A DNA stretch of 64,000 nucleotides from VAZQ01 sp035293945 (GTDB lineage: Bacteria > Pseudomonadota > Alphaproteobacteria > Rhizobiales > Xanthobacteraceae): positions 124,001 to 188,000 of the forward strand of contig DATGLV010000030.1 of assembly GCA_035293945.1 (NCBI GenBank), given 5' to 3'. The notes beneath the pieces are model-generated. The model made no database searches, was not told where the DNA came from, and worked only from the letters and a program-made list of their open reading frames with translations. The position numbers were made by a program, and so were the translations under genes. Positions 26,380 through 34,626 of this stretch are shown here, piece after piece (positions within the stretch are counted from its first letter, which is position 1; every line of letters begins with the position of its first letter).

Positions 26380-27366
26380 ATGAGCCCCTGTACGTGCCGC
26401 TCCCGGGTCGTGGAACGCCCATGCCTCGTCTTTGCGGGCCGGATCCTAATTCTCCTCCTTTCCGCCTTGCTCCTGTTTGGCACCACCTGCGACTGCCGCG
26501 CACAAGGTGCGGGTTCTGGGCCGCAGCAAACAACTTCATCGACCGATTCGGGTGAGTCGCTCTGTCTGATGGTCGAGGCCGCCGCACGGGCCAATGCTTT
26601 GCCGCTCGATTTCTTCGCCAGGATCATCTGGCAGGAAAGCCGGTTCCAGCCACAGGCAGTCGGACCAGCGACCCGCACCGGTGAACGCGCCCAAGGCATT
26701 GCTCAGTTCATGCCGGGAACCGCCGGCGAGCGCGGCCTGCTCGACCCGTTCAATCCCGTCGAGGCCTTGCCAAAATCCGCGGCCTTTCTCGCCGAGCTGC
26801 AGCATCAATTCGGAAATCTCGGATTGGCTGCCGCCGCATACAATGCCGGCCCGCAGCGTGTGAGGGATTTTCTCACCGGCACGCGCGCGTTGCCTGCGGA
26901 GACACGCCGTTATGTCCTCTCGGTTACTGGACGGTCCGTCGACGACTGGAGGCACCCTGCCGAGGTTTCCGCCAAGAGCGAAAGCAATCCACAAGCGTCC
27001 CGCGAGCCTTCGACCTGTCGTGACCTGATGGCGCTGTTGAAGCAGGCGCCCAATACATTCGTCGATGGACTGCAGCAACACATCGAGCGCGTGGCCGCGA
27101 GTCCCTGGGGCGTGCAGCTCAGCGCCGGCTTCTCACGCGATCAAGTCCTCGCCGCCTATGCTGAAATCGGCCGGCATTTCGCCGAAATTCTCGCTGGCCG
27201 CGATCCAAGCATTTTCAGCACTGTGCTCCGCAGCCGCGGCACGCACCCATTTTACCAGGTGCGGATAGGAGCATCCACGCGCGCCGAAGCGGACAGCCTG
27301 TGCGCCAGGATCTCGCGCGCCGGCGGCGCCTGTCTGGTCTTGCGCAATCCGAGCAACACAGGATGA
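26380..27366 (+). CDS. Lytic transglycosylase (SLT) with SPOR-like end
   Basis: A 328-residue envelope enzyme that should cleave the glycan strands of peptidoglycan. A membrane or signal segment (ILILLLSALLLFGTTC) precedes an SLT domain with catalytic Glu86 (IIWQESRFQPQAVG), GIAQFMPGTA and AAAYNAGP. The last 50 residues (THPFYQVRIGAS, EADSLCARI, GGACLVLRN) resemble a SPOR domain, which binds denuded septal glycan. Cysteines after the helix might allow lipidation, but the lipobox is not clear. ATG 26380 is used; the frame opens at 26254. Confidence 0.8.
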   Translation: MSPCTCRSRVVERPCLVFAGRILILLLSALLLFGTTCDCRAQGAGSGPQQTTSSTDSGESLCLMVEAAARANALPLDFFARIIWQESRFQPQAVGPATRTGERAQGIAQFMPGTAGERGLLDPFNPVEALPKSAAFLAELQHQFGNLGLAAAAYNAGPQRVRDFLTGTRALPAETRRYVLSVTGRSVDDWRHPAEVSAKSESNPQASREPSTCRDLMALLKQAPNTFVDGLQQHIERVAASPWGVQLSAGFSRDQVLAAYAEIGRHFAEILAGRDPSIFSTVLRSRGTHPFYQVRIGASTRAEADSLCARISRAGGACLVLRNPSNTG

Positions 27367-27393
27367 CGCCGCGCCAGAGCGAGTGCTTGCCTG

Positions 27394-28251
27394 TTACAGA
27401 ATCGGCTTGCCGCCCGTCACCGCGACCGTCGCACCGGAAACATAGCTCGACAAGGGATCGGCGAGCATCACATAGGCGGTTGCGAGCTCCGCCGGCTGGC
27501 CTGGCCGCTTCAGAGGCACCTGCTTGCCGAAATTTTCGACCGCGGCTTCCGGCATGGTCGACGGGATGAGCGGCGTCCAGATCGGGCCCGGCGCTACAGC
27601 ATTGACCCGGATGCCTTCCCCGCCGAGCAGCTGCGCCAGCCCTGCGGTGAAGTTTTGGATAGCTCCCTTTGTGGTCGCGTAGGCGAGCAGCGTGGGATTG
27701 GGCGTATCCGCATTGATGGATGCAGTATTGATGATGGCGGCCCCGGGTTTCATATGCGGCACTGCCGCCTTCGTCAGATAGAACATCGCGTGAATGTTCA
27801 CCTTGAACGTCAGCTCCCACTCCTCGTCGGAAATATCTCCAAGCGAGGTGAAGCTCGCCTGATGCGCGGCGTTGTTGACGAGGATGTCCACGCCCCCGAG
27901 CTGCTCGACCGCGGTATCGATGATGCGACGGCAGTGGGATGGCGACTGGACATCGCCGGCGATCAGGATGGCCTTCCGGCCGGCTTGGTTGACGAGGCGC
28001 CTTGTTTCCTCGGCGTCATCGTCCTCGTTCAAGTAGGAGATCACAACGTCGGCGCCTTCCCGCGCGAACGCGATCGCCACGGCCCGTCCAATGCCGCTGT
28101 CCGCCCCAGTGATGACAGCCCTCTTGCCGGCCAGCTTGTTCGAGCCTCGATACGAGTTTTCCCCATAGTCGGGCTTGGGATTCATTTCCGAGCTTCGCCC
28201 GGGCATAGGCTGCTGCTGTCGAGGAAACGGTGGCTTGGGATGTTCATTCAT
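27394..28251 (-). CDS. SDR oxidoreductase, YghA/general-stress type
   Basis: A 285-residue short-chain dehydrogenase. An N-terminal extension (PKPPFPRQQQPMPGRSSEM) precedes the NAD(P) motif TGADSGIGRAVA, then NNAAHQ, the Ser in NTASINA and the YATTK catalytic pair. The extension and sequence type match the YghA and YdaD group of stress-linked dehydrogenases. ATG 28251 is used; ATG 28260 is also possible. It lies between the transglycosylase gene and DUF892 copy 3, in the stress region. Confidence 0.88.
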   Translation of the reverse strand: MNEHPKPPFPRQQQPMPGRSSEMNPKPDYGENSYRGSNKLAGKRAVITGADSGIGRAVAIAFAREGADVVISYLNEDDDAEETRRLVNQAGRKAILIAGDVQSPSHCRRIIDTAVEQLGGVDILVNNAAHQASFTSLGDISDEEWELTFKVNIHAMFYLTKAAVPHMKPGAAIINTASINADTPNPTLLAYATTKGAIQNFTAGLAQLLGGEGIRVNAVAPGPIWTPLIPSTMPEAAVENFGKQVPLKRPGQPAELATAYVMLADPLSSYVSGATVAVTGGKPIL

Positions 28252-28520
28252 GGCCTGCACTCGCGTGTTCGCCCTCCCCTGCCAGCTTGTAAGCCAGAGC
28301 CGCCACGCGGGTTCCGTGCTCGTCGGGGCTCGCGCGTGCGAGCTCGCCTGCCATCATTGCACGCTCAGCGGCCCGACCCTCGATTTCGTGAGCCCACCCG
28401 GCCCCCTAATATAATGCGAAGCCACATATTTGAGCCAAGCCACATATCTGATCGCACGCCCGCTCGCGCGTGCGTGCGCCACATCTCGACCGCGCCGCGA
28501 TGGCCGCTGGTTCTCTTTGC

Positions 28521-29033
28521 TCAGGCGGCTTTGCGTTCTTCTTTCGCCAGATATTGCAGCGTCACCTCTTCGACATGGCTGTCGATCCAGCTCGCCATTT
28601 CCTGCTCCTCCCGCAGCGAAGCTTCGAGCGACTGGGAGAGATCGACCCCGGCCTGCCGGCACAACGCGAGCAGGGATTTGTAGGTGGCGATTTCATAGTT
28701 TTCGAACGCATTATTGGCAAAAGTATTCTTGAGGATTTCGTCTCCCGCCATGCCGTGCGCCATCGCGGTGAGATTTCCCATGGCGGAGAGCGCAGTATCC
28801 TTCATGCTCGATTCGCTTTCGCCGCACTCACGCAGACATTGCTCGAGTCGCCTGAGCTGCTCGTTCGTCTCCGTCAGGTGCCGGCGAAGCTTGCTTTGCA
28901 CCTCCGGGAAATCCGCAGTCCGCTCGCTCTGCCGTTCCATGAGCTCGCGAGCCTGAGTTTCCATGGCGTGAGCATTGCGAAGCCCGATGACGAGAAGGTC
29001 GCGCGCTTTCTGAGCAGCCACTTTTCTCTCCAT
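28521..29033 (-). CDS. DUF892 ferritin-like protein, copy 3 (divergent)
   Basis: A 170-residue member of the ferritin-like stress group, further from the family norm than copies 1 and 2. ARDLLVIGLRNAHAMETQA in helix 1, HLTETNEQLRRLEQCL in helix 2, AFENYEIATYKSLL and LREEQEMASWI keep most of the metal-binding E and H positions. ATG 29033 is used; the frame extends to 29219. An EcfG-like site lies 28 bases upstream. Confidence 0.82.
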   Translation of the reverse strand: MERKVAAQKARDLLVIGLRNAHAMETQARELMERQSERTADFPEVQSKLRRHLTETNEQLRRLEQCLRECGESESSMKDTALSAMGNLTAMAHGMAGDEILKNTFANNAFENYEIATYKSLLALCRQAGVDLSQSLEASLREEQEMASWIDSHVEEVTLQYLAKEERKAA

Positions 29034-29060
29034 TGAATTGACCTGCCTAATCGTTCGAAG

Positions 29061-29086
29061 AACCGGCTCGACCCCTGCTTGGTTCC
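29061..29086 (-). promoter_or_regulatory. EcfG-like promoter
   Basis: On the minus strand: GGAAC, 17 bases, GGTT, 28 bases before the ATG of DUF892 copy 3. Confidence 0.4.
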
Positions 29087-29296
29087 CGCGCGCCCGCCTG
29101 CGCGCAAGAGCTTGGCCCGCGCGGCTGGGCTCGCTCGCGCGCGGTCGCGTACCCGACATGACAGTGGACTTGACAGAACAGGTGGCCCGCATGGGGAACG
29201 CCCATCCTTGTGTTGACACGTCATTGCCAGTGTAAGGCAGGCGGCAGCGCGATCACGTGGCAGGATGCAGGACTCTCCGCTCGCAGCAAGGACGTA

Positions 29297-29599
29297 ATGA
29301 TCAACGATCGCAAAGCTGCTCCCGCGTCCACCGTAGAGGAGTTGCGGCACGAAATCGATAGTGGGCGCGCCGGCGACAAGATTTCCGGATCAGATCCCGC
29401 GGCCGCACCGCTTCCCACGGATGACGAGGCGGCGGGCTTTCCACCGTCGCAACGGCGAGTCGCGCAGGCCCGGTCATTGGAAACCGCCAGGCCTAGTCAC
29501 GAAGCGAGCAATCACGGATTGGGCGCCACGTGGATTCTGATTGCCGTCATCAGCGTGCTCGGAGGCGGCGCCGTCGCCTGGGCAGTCGCATATTGGTAA
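29297..29599 (+). CDS. Small single-helix membrane protein
   Basis: A 100-residue protein with a charged N-terminal region and one C-terminal membrane helix (GATWILIAVISVLGGGAVAWAVAYW). It is a tail-anchored type with no known motif. It lies in the stress-gene run; no clear stress promoter is seen before it. Confidence 0.5.
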   Translation: MINDRKAAPASTVEELRHEIDSGRAGDKISGSDPAAAPLPTDDEAAGFPPSQRRVAQARSLETARPSHEASNHGLGATWILIAVISVLGGGAVAWAVAYW

Positions 29600-29627
29600 G
29601 ACGTGGGGCGGCGCTCAGCCACGGCAC

Positions 29628-29652
29628 GGAACATCGCTCCGCACTGGCTGTT
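29628..29652 (+). promoter_or_regulatory. EcfG-like promoter
   Basis: GGAAC, 16 bases, TGTT; 97 bases before ATG 29749. Confidence 0.4.
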
Positions 29653-29748
29653 GTCCGATCACGATCAAACATCACCCACTCGCTCCTCCTCGACGCGCGC
29701 GGTAGCGGCTGGTTGAGACCAACAGGTCACGGCTCAGGAGAACCAAGT

Positions 29749-29952
29749 ATGGACACTAGGCATATGGACCCTGACAAGGCACGAGCACGGGCCGAAGCCG
29801 CCTTCCGCAAGGAGGAGCTTGCGCAACAAGGAGCCCAGGCGTGGTCTGAATATGAAGCTCGGATTCATGCGATTCGCGAGAAAACCGCACGCCTGCGGGC
29901 GCTGCGACTGGCCAGGCAGGATGCGGGCCAATCCAGACGGCGCGGCCAATAA
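29749..29952 (+). CDS. Small charged helical protein
   Basis: A 67-residue protein, strongly helical and charged (PDKARARAEAAFRKEEL, REKTARLRALRLARQ), with AGGAG nine bases upstream. I recognise similar short proteins in Bradyrhizobium genomes, without a known role. A stress-promoter-like motif lies upstream. Confidence 0.6.
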   Translation: MDTRHMDPDKARARAEAAFRKEELAQQGAQAWSEYEARIHAIREKTARLRALRLARQDAGQSRRRGQ

Positions 29953-30037
29953 GAAAGCAGCACGCCGGACCGACCGGCCGCGAGAGTCGCCTGCGCAACG
30001 CGCCCCGTTGCGGCCTGCCGATTTTATCTGCGGTATC

Positions 30038-30062
30038 CGAACCGAACACGACCGCGCACGTT
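30038..30062 (+). promoter_or_regulatory. EcfG-like promoter
   Basis: CGAAC, 16 bases, CGTT. One -35 mismatch; it lies 54 bases before the alcohol dehydrogenase start. Confidence 0.4.
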
Positions 30063-30116
30063 GCAAAAGTTGAATGCAACAGGTGTCGAACAGAAATTGA
30101 GAATCCGGAGCGTGTG

Positions 30117-31310
30117 GTGAAGGCTTTAGCCTGGCACGGAAAAGAGGACATCCGCTGCGAACAAGTCCCAGATCCGAAGATCGAGCATCCGCGGGACGCC
30201 GTCATCAAGATAACGGCGTGCGCGATTTGCGGCTCGGATCTCCATATCTACGGCGGAATCATACCTTCAATGAAAAAGGGCGATGTCCTCGGCCATGAGA
30301 ATATGGGCGAGGTCGTCGAGGTCGGGCCCGACAACAAGAAGCTGAAGGTCGGCGATCGCGTCGTCGTGCCGTTCACGATCTCCTGCGGAGAGTGCTTCTT
30401 CTGCCGCAACGGCTTCTATTCCGGTTGCGAACGCACCAATCCGGATCATCAGAAGGCGGCCAGGCTCTGGGGCAACTCGCCGGCGGGATTGTTCGGGTAT
30501 TCGCACCTCCTCGGCGGTTACGCGGGTGGTCAGGCGGAATATCTCCGCGTGCCTTATGCGGACGTCGGTCCAATCAAGATTCCCGACGGGCTGAGCGATG
30601 AGCAGGTGCTGTTCTTGTCGGATATATTCCCGACCGGATACATGGCAGCCGAGTTTTGCGAGCTCAAGGGCGGCGAGACGGTGGCGATCTGGGGCTGTGG
30701 CCCGGTCGGCCAGTTCGCCATCCGCAGCGCATTCCTGCTGGGAGCCGAGCGCGTGCTGGCGGTGGACACGGTGCCGGAGCGCTTGGCGCTGGCGCGCAAG
30801 GCCGGCGCCGAGACGATCGACTTCATGGAGGTCGACGTCTACGACCGGATCATGGAATTGACCAACGGCCGCGGCGCGGATGCCTGCATCGATGCGGTCG
30901 GCACCGAAGCCGAGCCTTCCGGCAGCCTCGATTCGCGCTGGGACCGGGTCAAGGTCGCGACATTCATGGGCACCGACCGACCGCACGTTCTGCGCCAGGC
31001 AATCCATTGCTGCCGCAACTTCGGCACCGTGTCCGTGGTCGGCGTCTATGGTGGATTCCTCGACAAAGTTCCTATGGGCTCGGCCATCAATCGCGGCCTG
31101 ACCTTCCGCATGGCGCAGACTCCGGTGCAACATTATCTGCCGCAGCTGCTTGAGCGGATCGAGAAGGGTGAGATCGATCCTTCGTTCGTGATCACGCATG
31201 TGGCGCCGCTTGAGCGGGGCCCGGAGCTTTATCAAACCTTCCGTGCCAAAAAGGATGGCTGCATAAAGGTCGTTCTCAAGCCCGGTCTGCAGGAGGTGAC
31301 CCATGCCTGA
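30117..31310 (+). CDS. Zinc-dependent alcohol dehydrogenase
   Basis: A 397-residue medium-chain dehydrogenase. Catalytic zinc ligands are in CAICGSDLH and GHENMGEV; four cysteines for structural zinc are in CGECFFCRNGFYSGC. The NAD site is WGCGPVGQFAI. Length and the C-x2-C-x2-C spacing match the formaldehyde dehydrogenase-like group often paired with stress genes. Start is GTG 30117 or 30114; CGGAG is better spaced for 30117. The stop overlaps the SDR gene by eight bases, so the two are one operon. Confidence 0.9.
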   Translation: MKALAWHGKEDIRCEQVPDPKIEHPRDAVIKITACAICGSDLHIYGGIIPSMKKGDVLGHENMGEVVEVGPDNKKLKVGDRVVVPFTISCGECFFCRNGFYSGCERTNPDHQKAARLWGNSPAGLFGYSHLLGGYAGGQAEYLRVPYADVGPIKIPDGLSDEQVLFLSDIFPTGYMAAEFCELKGGETVAIWGCGPVGQFAIRSAFLLGAERVLAVDTVPERLALARKAGAETIDFMEVDVYDRIMELTNGRGADACIDAVGTEAEPSGSLDSRWDRVKVATFMGTDRPHVLRQAIHCCRNFGTVSVVGVYGGFLDKVPMGSAINRGLTFRMAQTPVQHYLPQLLERIEKGEIDPSFVITHVAPLERGPELYQTFRAKKDGCIKVVLKPGLQEVTHA

Positions 31311-32100
31311 TGGAGCTCGCGAGCTCGCGGTCGTCACAGGGGCGTCTACCGGCATCGGGTTCGAGCTTGCGCGGCAGTGCGCTGCGCACGGTTTCGAGCT
31401 GCTGATCGCAGCCGACGAGCCGGAGATCGAAGCGGCTGCGGAAAAGCTGGGCCGCGGCGGCGCGTCCGTCGAAGCCGTGCAGGCGAACCTGGCTTCCACG
31501 GAGAGTGCCAACGAGCTCTACGCCCGTATCGGCACCCGTCCGGTCGGCGCGCTGCTCGCTAATGCGGGGCGCGGCCTGGGCAAGGCCTTTCTCGATCAGA
31601 GCTTTGCCGACATTCGCCACGTCATCGAGACCAATGTGACCGGCACCGTGTATCTGATCCACAAGATCGGCCGTGACATGCGGGCGCGGCGCGCCGGGCG
31701 CATCTTGATCACCGGCTCGATCGCGGGTTTCATGCCGGGCTCCTATCAGGCGGTCTACAATGGCACCAAGGCATTTCTGGATTCATTTTCATACGCGCTG
31801 CGCGAGGAGCTCAAGGACACCGGCGTCACCGTGACGTGCCTCATGCCCGGTCCGACCGAGACGGAATTCTTCCGGCGTGCCGACATGTTGGATACGAAGG
31901 TCGGGACCGACCGGAAGGACGATGCGGCTCAGGTCGCCGAGAACGGATTCGAAGCGATGATGAAGGGTGACGCGGGCGTCGTAAGCGGCTGGAAGAACAA
32001 GATCCAAGCCACCGCAGCGCACGTGCTTCCGGCCGAAACCTTGGCACGGCAGCACACCAAGATGGCTGCTCCAAGGCGAAAGGAACGAAGGCAAAAGTGA
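31303..32100 (+). CDS. SDR oxidoreductase
   Basis: A 265-residue classical short-chain dehydrogenase with TGASTGIGFELA, ANAGRG, the Ser in ITGSIAG and the YNGTK catalytic pair. After the core comes a C-terminal stretch (NGFEAMMKGDAGVVSGWKNK) typical of the DltE-like group, and a basic tail. It is coupled to the alcohol dehydrogenase by an eight-base overlap, so they may act on linked substrates. Confidence 0.88.
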   Translation: MPDGARELAVVTGASTGIGFELARQCAAHGFELLIAADEPEIEAAAEKLGRGGASVEAVQANLASTESANELYARIGTRPVGALLANAGRGLGKAFLDQSFADIRHVIETNVTGTVYLIHKIGRDMRARRAGRILITGSIAGFMPGSYQAVYNGTKAFLDSFSYALREELKDTGVTVTCLMPGPTETEFFRRADMLDTKVGTDRKDDAAQVAENGFEAMMKGDAGVVSGWKNKIQATAAHVLPAETLARQHTKMAAPRRKERRQK

Positions 32101-32137
32101 AGCTCCCTCGGGGCGACCGCATGCTCCGAGGCGGCGC

Positions 32138-32365
32138 TCACTGCGGGGCCGTGGGAATCCGACCCATTTCCGATGGTTGATCCGGTTGCGTAGCGTTCTG
32201 CGCCTGGATTTGGGTTGGGACTTGATCCCGCCCGCTCCGCATCGACAGCAGACGCTCGAACAAACGCTCGATTTTCAAGTACGCACTTCGCTCGTGTGGA
32301 TTGACGGCCTTCTCGGCCTCCGCCCGCGCTCTCTCGATGCTTTGTGTCAGCTCCTGCACTCTCAT
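32138..32365 (-). CDS. Small helical protein
   Basis: A 75-residue soluble protein: MRVQELTQSIERARAEAEKA, then LKIERLFERLLSMRSGRDQ and a Gln/Pro-rich tail. ATG 32365 is backed by AGGAGG nine bases upstream. A stress-promoter-like motif lies 22 bases before the start. No function is known. Confidence 0.6.
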   Translation of the reverse strand: MRVQELTQSIERARAEAEKAVNPHERSAYLKIERLFERLLSMRSGRDQVPTQIQAQNATQPDQPSEMGRIPTAPQ

Positions 32366-32386
32366 GACAGTCCTCCTAATGTCACC

Positions 32387-32412
32387 AACCGCCTGATTGC
32401 CGCGAATGTTCC
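32387..32412 (-). promoter_or_regulatory. EcfG-like promoter
   Basis: On the minus strand: GGAAC, 17 bases, GGTT, 22 bases before ATG 32365. Confidence 0.4.
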
Positions 32413-33014
32413 TGACCCGCCACGCGCCCTCGCGGAAAACCAATGCGGCTCCATCGCGACCCGCCAATCCTGCGACGCGCCTTCTGTTTCGGCGGGGTTC
32501 GTCGACTTGAAGCTCCTGCTGGCTGTGCCGCTGGCCGGGTCAGGAACTTCAAATCGAAATGCAGCATCCCGCCCTGACCCTCCCCGCAAAAGCGGGAGGG
32601 AATAGATGGGGGAGCGCCCGTTTTCTTGCGAATTTCGCGGCAAGGAGCGCAGCGGCTAGCACGGAATTTGGAAGCCCGGCACGGGTGCGGAAATGCGAGG
32701 GCGCCCAGCCGGCCGACCTCTGCGGACGCCGAAATCAGTCGCCGCGCGTGCATCCGGCGCGGCGGCGACCAGCAGGCTTGGCAATCAAACAAAGCCGGCC
32801 GCAGCAGCTTGAAGGCGCGGCGCACGCGGTGGAGGCGACCACGGACGATCTTGATCACGATACTCCCGCAGTCGCGCGGTATGCCCATATTCTGCCGGCC
32901 CGGTTGGATCGTGCCGCGCAGTGCTCCCAACCGTCGTGCGCATTCCGATCGGGAACCCCGCTGCGCAAAGCCGCATTAGGCAAGAGCTAAGCACTCGCAA
33001 AAGGAGAAATCTAG
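32413..33014. other. Gap without recognised gene
   Basis: About 600 bases. A hairpin CCCTCCCCGC-aaaa-GCGGGAGGG with one bulge lies at 32578-32600 and looks like a REP remnant. I see no gene with a ribosome site here. Confidence 0.4.
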
Positions 33015-33275
33015 ATGTCCATCATCGGTTGGATCATACTGGGGCTGATTGCCGGATTTCTGGCGAGCCAAATCGTCAACCGCCGCGGGGAAGGTTTCCT
33101 CCTCGATATGGTGCTTGGGATCATAGGTGCCATCGTGGGCGGCTGGCTTTTCGCCCTCTTCGGCGCAGAAGGCGTGACCGGATTCAACATCTATAGCATG
33201 TTTGTTGCCGTCATCGGCGCCATTGTGGTGCTGGTCATCTACCATGCTGTCGCCGGCCGACGAGGCGCCTACTGA
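33015..33275 (+). CDS. GlsB/YeaQ/YmgE-family stress membrane protein
   Basis: An 86-residue protein of three hydrophobic helices: SIIGWIILGLIAGFLASQIV, LDMVLGIIGAIVGGWLFALFG and FVAVIGAIVVLVIYHAVAG. The IGWIILGLIAG and GIIGAIVGG glycine patterns are the family signature (transglycosylase-associated protein). Members are stress-induced inner-membrane proteins. AAAAGGAG lies just upstream. Confidence 0.9.
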   Translation: MSIIGWIILGLIAGFLASQIVNRRGEGFLLDMVLGIIGAIVGGWLFALFGAEGVTGFNIYSMFVAVIGAIVVLVIYHAVAGRRGAY

Positions 33276-33399
33276 GGGAGACCTCCGGCGAAATTTGCTC
33301 ACGCATCCTCGGGCAGACTCTGTTTCGGATAAGTCCGTTACCGGACCGTGGCTTGGTCGAGACTTGGTTAGTCTGGCCGGCGGCAGCCGGAGCCCGCTT

Positions 33400-33564
33400 A
33401 TGCCGCCATTATCGCCGACCTTGATTTGCTGCGCACTCGCGCTGGCATCGCTGCTTTTGTTCACCGCCACGGGGGTTCTGCCGGCCGGCACCGCGATGGA
33501 AGGAAATCAGTCGAGCCCTCCGGCAATCGCCCGCGTGCAACCTGTGTCGAATGCCGGTCGATAG
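33400..33564 (+). CDS. Possible tiny exported protein
   Basis: A 54-codon frame with a hydrophobic N terminus (PTLICCALALASLLLFTATGV) and a short polar tail. CCGGAG lies about nine bases before the ATG. It could be a signal-peptide-bearing micro-protein or chance. Confidence 0.3.
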   Translation: MPPLSPTLICCALALASLLLFTATGVLPAGTAMEGNQSSPPAIARVQPVSNAGR

Positions 33565-33811
33565 CCCACAGGCGCCGATGTCGCCGGACCTCCACCCGGA
33601 TGCACTGCGGCGCGCGTGCGTCCTGGAGCCGGGATCGTTTCCGCGCAGGAAGCTCGACACCGCGGTCAGCAACCGACCGACGTGCGCTTCTATGTCACCC
33701 TCCCGATTGTGAGACGCGCGGGATAAGCCTGCGCCTACCCTGACAGGAGCTCTCGGCAGCGCTTGGCTTGATGGCAGCAACTTCAGCCCGGCATTGCTGT
33801 GCGGGCGAGAA

Positions 33812-33837
33812 GGAACCGGCCGGTCGGCGGGAACGTT
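33812..33837 (+). promoter_or_regulatory. EcfG-type promoter
   Basis: GGAAC, 17 bases, CGTT, ending 45 bases before GTG 33883. It excludes the longer DedA start at 33799. Confidence 0.45.
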
Positions 33838-33882
33838 CCGCAAGCACCGGGTTTGCGTTTGCCTGAATTTCGGAGCTTGGGA

Positions 33883-34521
33883 GTGACCGGGCATCTTGCT
33901 GGTCTAGTTGCGGTTTACGGGAGCTTTTTTGTCGGCGGGGTCTTGGCTCTGGAATCCATCGGCATCCCCGTTCCCGGGGAGACCGTATTGCTGACTGCCG
34001 CCGCTTATGCGGGCGCGACCCATCACCTGGACATCTGGTCGGTGTTTCTTGCTGGCGTGCTCGGGGCCGTCTGCGGAAATTTCGCAGCGTTCTGGATCGG
34101 GCGCAAATTTGGTCCCGGGTTCTTGCGGCGATACGGTCGCTATCTGCACTTGACCCGGAGTCGGCTCAAGATAGGGCAGTATCTATTTCTGCGACACGGC
34201 GGAAAGTTCGTTGTTCTTGCCCGTCTCGTTCCGCTGTTCCGTAGCTTCGCGGGCCTGCTCGCTGGCGCGAACAAGATGCCGGGCATTCGCTTTTCGATCG
34301 CGAATTTGCTTGGCGCCGTGCTCTGGGTTGGCCTCGACTGCACAGCAGCCTATTTCCTCGGCAAGGCGCTGACGGGCTTCACCATCTGGATCCGGATTGC
34401 CGGCGCCTGCCTGCTCCTCTTTATCGTGGTGGCGAGCGGCATCGTGATCGCGAGGTACGAGCAGAGACTCAAGTCGTATGCTCAAGAGGCTTTGCCTGAC
34501 GACGCTATCAATGCCGCCTAG
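33883..34521 (+). CDS. DedA-family membrane protein
   Basis: A 212-residue inner-membrane protein of the DedA/SNARE-associated group, which move lipid carriers such as undecaprenyl phosphate or keep membrane balance. Visible are ESIGIPVPGE, the re-entrant part GAVCGNFAAFWIGRKFG, RHGGKFVVLARLVPLFRSFAGLLAG with the conserved R-x3-P-x-x-R, and a closing helix. GTG 33883 has GGAG seven bases upstream and follows a stress-promoter match. Confidence 0.88.
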   Translation: MTGHLAGLVAVYGSFFVGGVLALESIGIPVPGETVLLTAAAYAGATHHLDIWSVFLAGVLGAVCGNFAAFWIGRKFGPGFLRRYGRYLHLTRSRLKIGQYLFLRHGGKFVVLARLVPLFRSFAGLLAGANKMPGIRFSIANLLGAVLWVGLDCTAAYFLGKALTGFTIWIRIAGACLLLFIVVASGIVIARYEQRLKSYAQEALPDDAINAA

Positions 34522-34626
34522 TAGCCGGGTGTGGGCGCCCGCGAGCTTCGCCGACCCAGCCGAAAATGCTGCGCTACAAAAAGCCGCGCCGATCTTGCCG
34601 GGAATCGCTTAAGAACAGAGACCGAT

